From: CAZDGB01 sp964504645
GTDB lineage: Bacteria > Planctomycetota > Planctomycetia > Planctomycetales > Planctomycetaceae
Length of the DNA stretch: 13,611 nt
Assembly (NCBI GenBank): GCA_964504645.1
Contig: CAZDGB010000210.1
Coordinates: forward strand, 1 to 13,611
Direction: 5' to 3'
The notes beneath the pieces were generated by a model. It made no database searches. It saw only the letters and a program-made list of their open reading frames with translations, and was not told the origin of the DNA. How positions within the stretch are numbered: the stretch's first letter is position 1; each line of letters opens with the position of its first letter. Both the position numbers and the translations under genes were made by a program. Below, piece after piece: positions 5,886-13,427 of this stretch.

Positions 5886-7025
5886 CTACCCCCGAAAAAC
5901 AATGGCCGGTTCGAGCAGCAACACCTTCCGCAGACTCAGAAAGCTCGCCAAGACGATGATTAGAGCGACCGCCGCAGCCGCGCCGACGGCGACTTGCCAC
6001 GGCAGGAAGAAACCGGCGAGCGCCGTGACGTTCCGCGTCGACTCGAAGAACGCCGCCGTCATGCCGATGCCGATCCCGTAGCCGATCAGCCCCACAATGG
6101 TCGCCTGCAGCAGGACCATCGCCGTCAAGCGCCCGTCGGTCACGCCCATCGCCTTCAGCGCGCCGAATTGTTTGAGGTTTTCCAGCGTGAACAAGTAAAA
6201 CGTCTGCCCGGCGATGGCTGTTCCCACGATGAATCCCAGCGCGATCGTGATGCCGAAGTTCACGGGGATGCCCGTGCTGCGCATGTAATAGCCGACGATG
6301 AACCACACGAACTCCATTCGCGTCTTCGCCATCAGCCCCGTCTGCGATTCGATGCTGCGGGCCAGCGTTTCCGGCGAAACGCCGCCTTGCGGCTGCGCCA
6401 GCACGAACGACATCACGTTCCGCTCGCCGGCGACGAATTGCACCGCCTGCGAATACCGCGCATACACCACCGGAAACGTCTGGAACGGCGCCGTCGCTTC
6501 GCAGATGCCGACAAGCACCGCGCGGCGATCGTTCATCTCCAGCGTGCGTCCCAACCGGATCGGCTCCTGGCCCCACAGATATTCGTAGCCGGCCTTATCG
6601 ACGATGATCGCATCCGGCCGCCGCAGATTGGCGAGCGAACCCTCGATCAGTTTCGCCGGCGCGCCGACCAAGGTCTGATCGTCCAGGCCGACGAGAATCA
6701 CCTGACGGAAATTGCCGCTCTCGATCTTGGCCCGCGCGAGGCTTTTGAAATGCCGCACGGCCCACGCCACGCCTTCTACGCCGCGGACCCGCGTCAGATC
6801 GCTGTCGGACAAAGGCTTGATCTCATCCGCGTTCTGCTGGAACGGATCCATCACCCACACCGAGGCGTCGCGCACGTCAATCGCCGCGTGCGCCGTCCGC
6901 CGCATCAGCCCGACAAAGATCGACGTCTGCTGCGAGATCAACAGCACCCCGAATGCGACGCCGAACACCGTGCCCAGATACTTGGCGGGGTCTCCGGTCA
7001 GCATCTTCCAGGCGATCCAGTTCAT
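5886..7025 (-). CDS. FtsX-like ABC transporter permease (DevC type)
   Basis: A 379-residue inner-membrane permease of the four-helix MacB/FtsX/DevC layout. One helix lies at about 17-38, then a large extracytoplasmic domain at about 40-250, then three helices near 254-278, 301-325 and 343-364. The ENLKQFGALKAMG segment at 282-294 corresponds to the coupling helix that contacts the ATPase. Length matches DevC proteins. The open frame reaches back to 7238, but that part is a shadow of the TetR gene. The ATG at 7025 has a GGAGG Shine-Dalgarno seven bases ahead and overlaps the TetR stop in ATGA. The arrangement implies that regulator and permease are made from one transcript. Confidence 0.92.
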   Translation of the reverse strand: MNWIAWKMLTGDPAKYLGTVFGVAFGVLLISQQTSIFVGLMRRTAHAAIDVRDASVWVMDPFQQNADEIKPLSDSDLTRVRGVEGVAWAVRHFKSLARAKIESGNFRQVILVGLDDQTLVGAPAKLIEGSLANLRRPDAIIVDKAGYEYLWGQEPIRLGRTLEMNDRRAVLVGICEATAPFQTFPVVYARYSQAVQFVAGERNVMSFVLAQPQGGVSPETLARSIESQTGLMAKTRMEFVWFIVGYYMRSTGIPVNFGITIALGFIVGTAIAGQTFYLFTLENLKQFGALKAMGVTDGRLTAMVLLQATIVGLIGYGIGIGMTAAFFESTRNVTALAGFFLPWQVAVGAAAAVALIIVLASFLSLRKVLLLEPAIVFRG

Positions 7026-7684
7026 GGCGCGCCCTCCGCAGAGGTCGCGAGATCTTTCGGATGGGCGACGACCGGTGGGCCGGCGCCGATCGCGGCGAGC
7101 GTAAACCGCGTCACATGATCGGCCAGTTCGTCCAGCGGAAAGACGTTGTCCGCTGGATTCCGCGTTAACAGCCGGATGATCGGCTGATGGACATAGTAGA
7201 AGAGGACTTGCGCGACGGTGCTGAAGCCGATCCGCCAACGTTCGTCTTCCGGGAGATCGGCCGGCAGCAGGTCATTCAGGATCGTGCGCAGCGCCTCGGC
7301 CATCGGACGGATGTAGTCCTCGACGACCGCTTCGCAAGCTTCGGTCGGCCGGGCGAGTTCCCGCAACATGATTTCCAGATGCCACCGCGGCCGATGGGCC
7401 GACAGCATCCGCTCAAACATCATGCCAATAAACGCCCGCAGCCGGTCGGCGGCGGGGATGTCGGGAGGAAACTCCGGGAAGGGGACGTCTTCCTGCCGGC
7501 AGCATTGGGCATGACGCACTGCGGTGACGTAAAGCTGCCGTTTTCCCCCGAAATGGTAGTTGACCGCGGCCAAGTTGGCTTTGCCTTGCTGGCAGATGTC
7601 TCGAATGCTCGCCGCTTCGTAACCTTTTTCGGCAAAGATAGTTCCGTCGGCGTCGATCAATCGTTGCCTGGTGTCGTCGATCAT
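7022..7684 (-). CDS. TetR/AcrR family transcriptional regulator
   Basis: A 220-residue one-component repressor. The N-terminal DNA-binding domain is clear: an FAEKGYEAASIRDICQQGKA segment at 17-36 followed by NLAAVNYHFGGKRQLY at 37-52, the standard TetR recognition-helix region. The C-terminal ligand domain carries HLEIMLRELARPTEACEAVV at about 102-121, which resembles the CecR/YbiH-type C-terminal domain; the ligand is unknown. It is the first gene of the exporter operon and overlaps the permease start by 4 bases. A 26-base imperfect inverted repeat lies 19-44 bases upstream of its start codon and abuts a -10 element, so it most likely represses its own operon until an exporter substrate or related signal binds. 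Confidence 0.93.
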   Translation of the reverse strand: MIDDTRQRLIDADGTIFAEKGYEAASIRDICQQGKANLAAVNYHFGGKRQLYVTAVRHAQCCRQEDVPFPEFPPDIPAADRLRAFIGMMFERMLSAHRPRWHLEIMLRELARPTEACEAVVEDYIRPMAEALRTILNDLLPADLPEDERWRIGFSTVAQVLFYYVHQPIIRLLTRNPADNVFPLDELADHVTRFTLAAIGAGPPVVAHPKDLATSAEGAP

Positions 7685-7702
7685 GATTCTGACTCAGAAC
7701 TG

Positions 7703-7728
7703 TTGAATCAAACGTTTGTTTGAAACAA
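7703..7728 (-). promoter_or_regulatory. probable TetR operator (inverted repeat)
   Basis: The core TCAAAC-GTTT-GTTTGA (7708-7723) is a perfect 6-base inverted repeat with a 4-base centre. Two bases further out on each side, TTG (7703-7705) and CAA (7726-7728) continue the symmetry. It sits between the likely -10 element and the regulator's start codon, the classic place for an autorepressor operator. Binding by the adjacent TetR protein is inferred. Confidence 0.65.
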
Positions 7729-7761
7729 TCGTATCATAAGATCGTCCGCAGTCAATCGCAA
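7728..7761 (-). promoter_or_regulatory. promoter of the TetR-exporter operon
   Basis: Two overlapping sigma70-like readings exist on the minus strand. One is TTGACT (7750-7755), a 16-base spacer and TACGAT (7728-7733). The other is TTGCGA (7756-7761), a 17-base spacer and TATGAT (7733-7738). Either would start transcription within or beside the operator at 7703-7728. The leader to the ATG at 7684 would be about 35-45 bases. Confidence 0.55.
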
Positions 7762-7809
7762 TCTTTGACAAATCGGGACGACGCGCTGAGAACGTGTCCA
7801 GAGCCGCTG

Positions 7810-8562
7810 TCAGATCATGTGCTTGCGCAACCCGAACCAGGCGTACGACGCGAAGCAGAGCATCGTCGTCCACAGCGGCAAGTGTTCCACTTCGCGGTAG
7901 ATTTGCCACTGGTAGCGGGCGGCCAGCATCTTGTTGCTGGAGATCGATTCCCCGCGTACGCGGTAATGGGCCAGGCATTCGTTCAGGCCATACGCGATGT
8001 GGCCCTGCCGGAGAATCTGCAGCCACAGGCCGTAATCCTGGCGCTTCCGCATCAGGGGCATGTACATTTTTCCGATCCGGTCGACATCGTAAATCGCCGT
8101 CAGACAGCCGATCACGCACGTACGCAGCAAGCGGCGATAGTCGGTTTGCTCGGGGACTTGCACGAGGCCCCGCAGTTTCCGGCCGTCTTCGTCCATCTTG
8201 CGATAGGCCGTGTAGGAAAAGACGGCATTCCGGCGCTGCATCAGTTCCAGTTGCCGCTCCAATTTTTCCGGCAGCCAAAGGTCGTCGCTGTCGAGGAAAG
8301 CGATGTACCGCCCGTTCGCGGCGGAGATGGCCGTGTTCCGGCAGACGGCCGGGCCGGCATTTTCCCGCAAGGGGATCAACGTGATGCGATTGTCGTCGCG
8401 CGCAAACTGACCGGCGATCTCGCAGGAAGCGTCTGTCGAGGCGTCGTCGACGATATACATTTTCCAGTCGCCGAATGTTTGCCGTTGCGCCGACTGGATG
8501 GTCTCCGCGATGAACCGGGCGGAATTATACGACGGCGTGATGATGGAGACCTGTTCCGGCAT
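7810..8562 (-). CDS. family 2 glycosyltransferase
   Basis: A 250-residue GT-A-fold sugar transferase that would use a nucleotide sugar on the cytoplasmic face of the membrane. Motifs: SIITPSYNSARFI at 6-18, nucleotide-binding DDASTD at 39-44, metal-binding DSDD at 91-94 within a FLDSDDLWLPEK segment, and RQDYGLWLQILRQG in the acceptor region, whose Asp fits the catalytic-base position. GESISSNK follows. Length fits a single-domain, TuaG-like GT2; donor and acceptor cannot be told. It starts 13 bases after the preceding GT4 gene, with an AGGAATG-like ribosome site, and is the last gene of the run. No convincing terminator follows. Confidence 0.93.
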   Translation of the reverse strand: MPEQVSIITPSYNSARFIAETIQSAQRQTFGDWKMYIVDDASTDASCEIAGQFARDDNRITLIPLRENAGPAVCRNTAISAANGRYIAFLDSDDLWLPEKLERQLELMQRRNAVFSYTAYRKMDEDGRKLRGLVQVPEQTDYRRLLRTCVIGCLTAIYDVDRIGKMYMPLMRKRQDYGLWLQILRQGHIAYGLNECLAHYRVRGESISSNKMLAARYQWQIYREVEHLPLWTTMLCFASYAWFGLRKHMI

Positions 8563-8575
8563 GATTCATTCCTGT

Positions 8576-9685
8576 TCAAGCCGACTGGCGGTATGCCTGG
8601 CGTTTCGCGCCCTGGATCACTTCCTCGTAAAGCTGGATCATCTGGCGAACGTTGTCGTTCCAGTCGTAGCGCTCCTCGACCAACTTGCGTCCCGCTTGCC
8701 CCATGGAGCGCCGCAGCGCTGCGTCGTTCACGAGGCGGCACATCGCCCGGCCGAGGCTTGCGGGGTCTTCCGGTGGAACCAGAAGTCCTGTCTGCCCGTG
8801 TTCGACGACTTCCGGCAGCCCGCCGATGTCGGAGACGATGACCGGGCGCTCGCAGGCGGAGGCTTCGACCACGGCGACGCCGAAACTCTCGCTGGCCAGG
8901 CGGCTCGCCGCGCAATAGATGTCCAGCCGGTTCAACTCTTCGCAGACGCGGGCATGCGGCACGTGTCCGACGAACTCGACGCAATTCGTCAGTTGCAGTT
9001 GCTTCGTCAGCGCGATCAATTCGTCACGCTGTGCGCCGCCGCCGACGATCCTCAACTGCCGCCGCCGCGGCTCCGAGCGCAGGAGTTCCCGGCAATGGGC
9101 AAAGCCGCGAATCAATATGTCGATACCGTATTTCGGCAGCAGGGTTTTGACCGTTCCCAGCGTGATCACGTCGGTTTGCGCGGCCGCGGGGAGAGGGCGG
9201 AATTTTTTGAGATCGACGCCCCAGGGAACGATGCTCACGTCGCCGAGGGCAGGCGCGATCGACCGCGTTTGCCGCGCCATGCAATGGCTGATCGAGACGA
9301 CGCGATCGGCGGCCAGGAGATTCTTGCGCACCAATCGGCGATGCCAGAACGACCGCCGCGGCACATCGTAGACGTCGGAGCCCCACACCGAGAGCAACAG
9401 CGGACGGAAGCCGCTCAGCCGGGCCAGGGTCCCGTAACCGGACGCAAAATGCGCATTCAGCAGATCGGGGCGAATTTGACGCATCAGCTTTTTCAGTTCG
9501 AACACGTTCGCGAAGTAGCCCAGCGAACCCTGGGCACGCAGGCGATAGACCGCGACGTCGGAGCGCAGCACGTCGCCGGGATCGTGCTGCGTCAGCACGT
9601 GCACGTCCAGGCCGCGTTCCGCCAGCGCGTTGGCCCACCGGACGGTGTGGATCGAATTCTGTCCGGAGAGCAGGGCGACACGCAT
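8576..9685 (-). CDS. family 4 glycosyltransferase
   Basis: A 369-residue GT-B retaining glycosyltransferase, probably acting on a lipid-linked glycan at the inner membrane. The N-terminal acceptor domain begins MRVALLSGQNSIHTVRWANA. WGSDVYD lies at 101-107 and PWGVDLKKFRPL at 154-165. The C-terminal donor-binding domain has LRIVGGGAQRDEL at 211-223, FVGHVPHARV at 238-247 and the catalytic-region E-x7-E motif as E266 to E274 (ESFGVAVVE), followed by DIGGLPEVVEHGQTGLLVPP. All hallmarks are intact. It lies 19 bases after the methyltransferase gene with a GAGGA ribosome site, and GT2 follows 13 bases on, so the three form one operon. Confidence 0.94.
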   Translation of the reverse strand: MRVALLSGQNSIHTVRWANALAERGLDVHVLTQHDPGDVLRSDVAVYRLRAQGSLGYFANVFELKKLMRQIRPDLLNAHFASGYGTLARLSGFRPLLLSVWGSDVYDVPRRSFWHRRLVRKNLLAADRVVSISHCMARQTRSIAPALGDVSIVPWGVDLKKFRPLPAAAQTDVITLGTVKTLLPKYGIDILIRGFAHCRELLRSEPRRRQLRIVGGGAQRDELIALTKQLQLTNCVEFVGHVPHARVCEELNRLDIYCAASRLASESFGVAVVEASACERPVIVSDIGGLPEVVEHGQTGLLVPPEDPASLGRAMCRLVNDAALRRSMGQAGRKLVEERYDWNDNVRQMIQLYEEVIQGAKRQAYRQSA

Positions 9686-9704
9686 GGTTGAGTCCTCGTT
9701 GGCG

Positions 9705-10433
9705 TCAGGCGGCCCGCGCCAGTTCTCGTCTCTCGGCGGGGCGGCGAATGAGATAGAAGCGAGTGAAACCGCGGACGTGTGCGGAGTAGGGGATCTCCGC
9801 CGCGGTCAGGCAACCGTCGACGTCGCGATAGTCGAAGCCGAAGTGCGTTCCCCAACCGGCGGCGTGTTTGTCGCGGAAGCGGCCGATGCGTTCTCCCCGC
9901 ACGAGTGCCGCGAAGTAGGTTCGCCATGAGGGAGCGGGCTGGAGTTCGTCCAGCCGGTAGCCGTAGATCAGCGTCTTGACCAAGAACTTCAGCAACCCTC
10001 GCGGTCCGATTTCGATGGGGACCGTCACGAGGGCCGTACCGCCCGGCTGGATCGCCTGCCAGAGATTCTCGATCGCGCTGGGCAGGCAACCGACGTGCTC
10101 CAACGTCTCGAAGCAGGTGACGAGATCGTATTTTGCGGCGGATCGATCGGGGGCCGCGTTGAGGTCGATCGATGCGAACTGGAACTCCGGATGTGCGGCC
10201 CGTGCGTTCGCCAGGTTCTCGACGTTATGGTCCAGCCCGACGACGTTCGCAGCTCCGACCTGTGCCGCGACGATCGACGTGAGAAATCCGTTGCTGCAGC
10301 CGAAGTCGGCATAGCTTGGTTGCTGTTTCAGCGACAGTCCGCGCAAGCAGGACCGGATGTGCCGCAGCCGGAGCCGATGCGGAAGATGGCGCAGCTTCCG
10401 TTGGCGATAGGTGAGGGAATGATCCAGGGCCAT
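9705..10433 (-). CDS. class I SAM-dependent methyltransferase
   Basis: A 242-residue Rossmann-fold methyltransferase. Motif I reads ADFGCSNGF at 42-50. The acidic residue at the end of strand 2 is D68 in VVGLDHN. The post-strand-4 motif is FETLEHVG near 109-116, and QAIQPGGTALVTVP follows. The basic N-terminal stretch (KLRHLPHRLRLRHIRSCLRG, 13-32) may be membrane- or acceptor-facing. Placement before two glycosyltransferases suggests that it methylates a sugar or lipid-linked glycan, but a small-molecule substrate cannot be excluded. AAGGAAG lies just upstream of the ATG and supports the chosen start. It is the first gene after the 194-base hairpin-rich intergenic region, so it probably has its own promoter. 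Confidence 0.88.
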   Translation of the reverse strand: MALDHSLTYRQRKLRHLPHRLRLRHIRSCLRGLSLKQQPSYADFGCSNGFLTSIVAAQVGAANVVGLDHNVENLANARAAHPEFQFASIDLNAAPDRSAAKYDLVTCFETLEHVGCLPSAIENLWQAIQPGGTALVTVPIEIGPRGLLKFLVKTLIYGYRLDELQPAPSWRTYFAALVRGERIGRFRDKHAAGWGTHFGFDYRDVDGCLTAAEIPYSAHVRGFTRFYLIRRPAERRELARAA

Positions 10434-10471
10434 CTGTGCTTCCTTGCGCAGATTGGGTCGGAAGGCTCCAC

Positions 10472-10541
10472 AGCCGCGGTTGGCAACCGCGGTTTTTCGT
10501 CATCGGCGTTGTTCAGAAGACCGCGGTTGCCAACCGCGGCT
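10472..10541. repeat. inverted pair of 19-base palindromes
   Basis: Two units, each a near-perfect palindrome (CCGCGGTTG, one base, CAACCGCGG), lie at 10474-10492 and 10521-10539. Including one or two flanking bases, the units are exact reverse complements of each other over 22 bases (10472-10493 and 10520-10541) with a 26-base spacer. Each can fold alone, or both can fold together into one long stem. The first is followed by TTTTT (10493-10497) and so resembles a plus-strand intrinsic terminator, although no plus-strand gene is present. This is REP/BIME-like in form. Confidence 0.8.
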
Positions 10542-10549
10542 TTGGAAAC

Positions 10550-10568
10550 TTCCCGCAGCGGCCGGGAA
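10550..10568. repeat. small stem-loop in the same intergenic region
   Basis: TTCCCG and CGGGAA form a 6-base stem around a 7-base loop. On its own it is weak; with its neighbours it forms part of a run of four possible hairpins. Confidence 0.35.
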
Positions 10569-10576
10569 TTTAGGGG

Positions 10577-10614
10577 AAAGCCCGGCAAACTGCCAAGCAC
10601 AGTTTGGGCTTTTT
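10577..10614. terminator. stem-loop after the ligase-like gene, terminator-like
   Basis: AAAGCCC (10577-10583) pairs with GGGCTTT (10606-10612), and AAACTG (10587-10592) pairs with CAGTTT (10600-10605), leaving a 3-base bulge and a 7-base loop. A T-run on the plus strand (10610-10614) makes it look like a plus-strand terminator. Yet it lies 14 bases past the stop of the minus-strand ligase-like gene, so ending that transcript is the likelier role. Confidence 0.5.
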
Positions 10615-10627
10615 CGGCCAGTCGGCT

Positions 10628-12088
10628 TCATCTTCGGGACAAACTGGGCGTCCTGGCGGCTTGCTGCGGGATCGCGCGGATCGGCCGCGGCGCCGTGGGG
10701 TTCGGCCGTCTCAGCGGTCCGGCCGGAACCGGAGCGCTCCGATGGGCCTGCTGGGCCGCCATCACCAGGCAGAACATCGCCATCGACCGGGGTTCGGTGA
10801 AGAACGAAATCGGCCAAGCAAATCCCAGGCCGAGCGCCAAAAGCCCCAGCAAGGTGACGTCCCAATAGTTTGTCGTGATTTGGGGAGTGAACAGGGCGAG
10901 TCGAATCAGAAGCAACAGCGCGGAGCAGACCAGGAAGATCGCAATCGGAGCGCCGTAAACCGCCAAGGCGTATAAATACTCGTTGTCCATCGTGGTGGAT
11001 TGGGCGCCGAAATATTCCTTGCCATGTCCGATCAAATACCATTGAGGCGTTTCGGCCATGAGTCCGAGCACATATTGCCGGGTCTCGTGCCGTACCAGGT
11101 AGGAGTTGCGATTCAGGCCGTGCGTGAACAACGAATTGAGATAGGAGAATTGAGTGATGATGGCGATCAGCGAAGTGACGCTGAATCCCAGCACGGCCGT
11201 GATGGTGATGGCCAAGGTTCGCTGTTGAGCCGTTCCATGGAGAATCTGAATCGCCAGCAGGCCGCAGACGGCGGCGCTGACGACGATCAAACCTGTCTGC
11301 GACTGAGAGCAGACCAGCAGGACGGCGGCCAGACCGGCGCCGGCTAGTCCGATGATCCAGAAACGCAGGAAGACGAAGGCGCCATTCAACATGATCACCG
11401 CCGAGATGGCGAGAACCGTGGCGTGCTGGCCCGGCCCGCCGGACAATCCGAGCGCGCGGCCGTCCTTGTCCAACGACGTGGCGCGATGATGCTCGGAGTT
11501 GTAATAAGTGGAAACGATCTCCTGAATTCCATAAAAATCGGTGTGGGTGGTCTGCAGCAGCGTGACCACCCCGTCGAGCGACAGGAAAATGACGATCGCC
11601 CAAAGAAAATGCTCCGGGAGCAGGCTCCGCCAGCGATCGCGCAGCACGAACATGATCGTGAGCGGGAAAATGCGGACGATTTCGAAGTAGTCCCGCAGAT
11701 TGTCGTTCATGACCACCCCGGCCGAGGTGTAGGTCAGCGAGCGGATGATCGACGTTCCCAGGAGAAAAAATCCGAAGCCGATGAACAGGCTGCTCGTCGG
11801 ATTGTGACAGGGTCGGGTCCTCCAGCAACAACAGAGAACGGCGACCGTCAGCGCGATGAAGTATTGGTGAAAGAACGCGGTGGGGAAGAGCAGCACCAGC
11901 AGGATCAACAGCGTCTGCCAGCAGAACAAGGTCGCGAAGATCGATGCGGCCGCCGGACGTTGGGACGGCAAAACGCCCGAGATCTGCGCGGCTGATAGCC
12001 CCGAGGCCGATACTCCGGTCCTTCTGGGAACCGCCGTGCGCGTCATGCCCGCCGAGCCGCGAGAGGTTGTCCGGAACTTCGGATCCAC
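10628..12088 (-). CDS. O-antigen ligase / Wzy polymerase-like membrane protein
   Basis: A 486-residue polytopic protein with about ten hydrophobic segments. It resembles the Wzy/O-antigen ligase superfamily, which polymerises lipid-linked oligosaccharides or transfers them to an acceptor on the periplasmic side. A DGRALGLSGGPGQHATVLAI segment at 209-228 corresponds to the family's conserved loop-and-helix, and CSQSQTGLIVV at 260-270 to the next helix. The large periplasmic loop (about 315-372) carries R333, R337, the PQWYLIGHGKEYFG stretch and MDNEYLYALAVYG at 367-379. The His often seen before the Asn in that last motif is Asp here. A basic, Pro-rich tail (about 449-486) follows the last helix. 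The GTG start at 12088 has GGGAG five bases ahead; an internal ATG at 12046 is less well placed. It starts 45 bases after the first GT4 gene. Confidence 0.82.
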   Translation of the reverse strand: MDPKFRTTSRGSAGMTRTAVPRRTGVSASGLSAAQISGVLPSQRPAAASIFATLFCWQTLLILLVLLFPTAFFHQYFIALTVAVLCCCWRTRPCHNPTSSLFIGFGFFLLGTSIIRSLTYTSAGVVMNDNLRDYFEIVRIFPLTIMFVLRDRWRSLLPEHFLWAIVIFLSLDGVVTLLQTTHTDFYGIQEIVSTYYNSEHHRATSLDKDGRALGLSGGPGQHATVLAISAVIMLNGAFVFLRFWIIGLAGAGLAAVLLVCSQSQTGLIVVSAAVCGLLAIQILHGTAQQRTLAITITAVLGFSVTSLIAIITQFSYLNSLFTHGLNRNSYLVRHETRQYVLGLMAETPQWYLIGHGKEYFGAQSTTMDNEYLYALAVYGAPIAIFLVCSALLLLIRLALFTPQITTNYWDVTLLGLLALGLGFAWPISFFTEPRSMAMFCLVMAAQQAHRSAPVPAGPLRRPNPTAPRPIRAIPQQAARTPSLSRR

Positions 12089-12133
12089 GTCGACTCCCTG
12101 CGAGCTAAGCGTGCCAGAACTGCAGGAATCGCA

Positions 12134-13183
12134 TCACGCCGACATTTTCTGACAGGCGCCGAGCGACTGCTCGTACTGGCGGATCGTCTTGTCGGCGACA
12201 GCCTGCCAGGAGAACTCGGTGAGCAATTGCCGCCGAATTCGCTCGGCGTCGTGCGGACGTCCGAGTTGCCAACCGGCCGTCAAGGCGTCGCGCAGCGAGC
12301 GCGGTGATTGCGGTTTGACATACAAGGCATCGTCGCCGAAGTATTCGCGCGTCCCGCCGACTTCGGTGATCACGATCCGTGCGCCCTTCAGCGCGGCTTC
12401 CAACGCCGCAATTCCAGGGGTTTCATAGTTGGAGGGGAGACAGAAAACCCGGCAGCGGCGATAGGCGGCGGCCAACCGCGGATCGGACTGCGACAACGGG
12501 CCCGGCAGATGCAGCAGCCCCGGCCGCGACTGTTGAATGGCCCGCAACTCCGAGACCACGTCCGCGTCGGCGTAAGGGCCGACGAGCACGACGGGGTAGC
12601 CGCACTCCGTGGCGACTTTGGCGAGTAATGTCAGATTCTTCCGCCGCGACAGCGAGGCCACGCAGAGGACAAAATCGCCCTGGGGCCAGTCGCCGGGAAT
12701 AGAGACGGAGGCATCCTCGATCAAATCGTCGACGCCGTTGGGAACGACGCTGCATTTGTCCCGATCGACGCCGATGGCGCGCTCCAGCCACTTCGCTTCC
12801 GCGCCGGTGTTGGGCAGAATCCGTCGGGCCAGCGCCGACAGTTCGCGGCAGCAACCGACGTCGTTGAGCAGCCGCTTCGGAAAGCGGCGGAGGAATTCGA
12901 CCGTCAGACGAATCGCGGGCACGCTGCCGACGCGCCACATGACCGAAGAGAAGACGATGGGGATGCCGTAGTCGGCGATGGCCTTCGCCTTGAAGTACAT
13001 GTGCGAAGTCATCGAGAAGCAATGGGCCAGGTCAAAATCGCTGCGGCGATAATCGTCCCACGAGTTGAACAGCGAAATCCGGCAGCCCTTGGCGCGCAGC
13101 TCGTCGATGGTGCGCAGCACCTGGGTTTGCAGGCCGCTCTCGCGGGTGAGCAGCAGGTCTGGACACGCGAATAGAACCTTCAT
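12134..13183 (-). CDS. family 4 glycosyltransferase
   Basis: A 349-residue GT-B glycosyltransferase, the first gene of the glycan run. The N-terminus is MKVLFACPDLLLTRESGLQT. VVPNGVDDL lies at 146-154. The donor domain has VLCVASLSRRKNLTLLAKV at 172-190, VVLVGPYADAD at 198-208, and ETPGIAALE at 254-262 giving the E-x7-E motif, followed by EVGGTREYFGDDALYV. The PGIAALEAAL wording differs from the usual FG-x-P-x-LEA but keeps both glutamates. The frame is open to 13471, but the extra N-terminus is basic and unlike the family. The ATG at 13183 has a GAGGGGG ribosome site nine bases ahead and gives a standard GT4 start. Substrate unknown. Confidence 0.92.
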   Translation of the reverse strand: MKVLFACPDLLLTRESGLQTQVLRTIDELRAKGCRISLFNSWDDYRRSDFDLAHCFSMTSHMYFKAKAIADYGIPIVFSSVMWRVGSVPAIRLTVEFLRRFPKRLLNDVGCCRELSALARRILPNTGAEAKWLERAIGVDRDKCSVVPNGVDDLIEDASVSIPGDWPQGDFVLCVASLSRRKNLTLLAKVATECGYPVVLVGPYADADVVSELRAIQQSRPGLLHLPGPLSQSDPRLAAAYRRCRVFCLPSNYETPGIAALEAALKGARIVITEVGGTREYFGDDALYVKPQSPRSLRDALTAGWQLGRPHDAERIRRQLLTEFSWQAVADKTIRQYEQSLGACQKMSA

Positions 13184-13427
13184 CTTACGTCCCCCTCTCA
13201 GCATGGCGGCGCTGCGGCGCGTGCGCCGCCCAGCGTCGCTTTCCTCCCTGAAGGCCCCCAAAGGACCGCGGATATTAGTGACGATCGCTCGAAGGGACAA
13301 GGCCGATTTCCGCGGGTGAAGGCCCCCGCGGCACGTTTCTCTCTTGAGATATTGCGGACTCCGAAGTAAACCGTCTGCGCTCGTGCGCTCATCGAAACGG
13401 GGGCTCGATTTCCTGCCGGGCGCGCGA
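13184..13427. other. divergent intergenic region
   Basis: It separates the minus-strand glycan genes from the plus-strand gene at the edge. It holds a GC hairpin (GCGGCGC at 13214-13220 with GCGCCGC at 13223-13229) in the leader of the GT4 gene. A second hairpin pairs CCGCGGG (13310-13316) with CCCGCGG (13325-13331). A weak plus-strand promoter reading is TTGAGA (13344-13349), 17 bases, TAAACC. GAAGGCCCCC occurs twice (near 13252 and 13319). No convincing coding sequence. Confidence 0.4.

Noticed and set aside
5284..6576. Long minus-strand frame of 430 codons overlapping the permease and ATPase genes
   Set aside because: Its translation is Arg/Gly-rich with no domain, while the ATPase and permease frames carry full family motifs.
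7026..7238. N-terminal extension of the permease
   Set aside because: It overlaps the TetR gene entirely, and the ATG at 7025 has a GGAGG site and gives the normal first helix.
10474..10539. Possible CRISPR-like repeat pair
   Set aside because: Only two units, in inverted and not direct orientation, each itself palindromic, with no cas gene nearby.
10500..11831. Minus-strand frame of 443 codons within and beyond the ligase-like gene
   Set aside because: No hydrophobic pattern or motif; a shadow of the membrane protein frame. Its tail merely translates the palindromic repeats.
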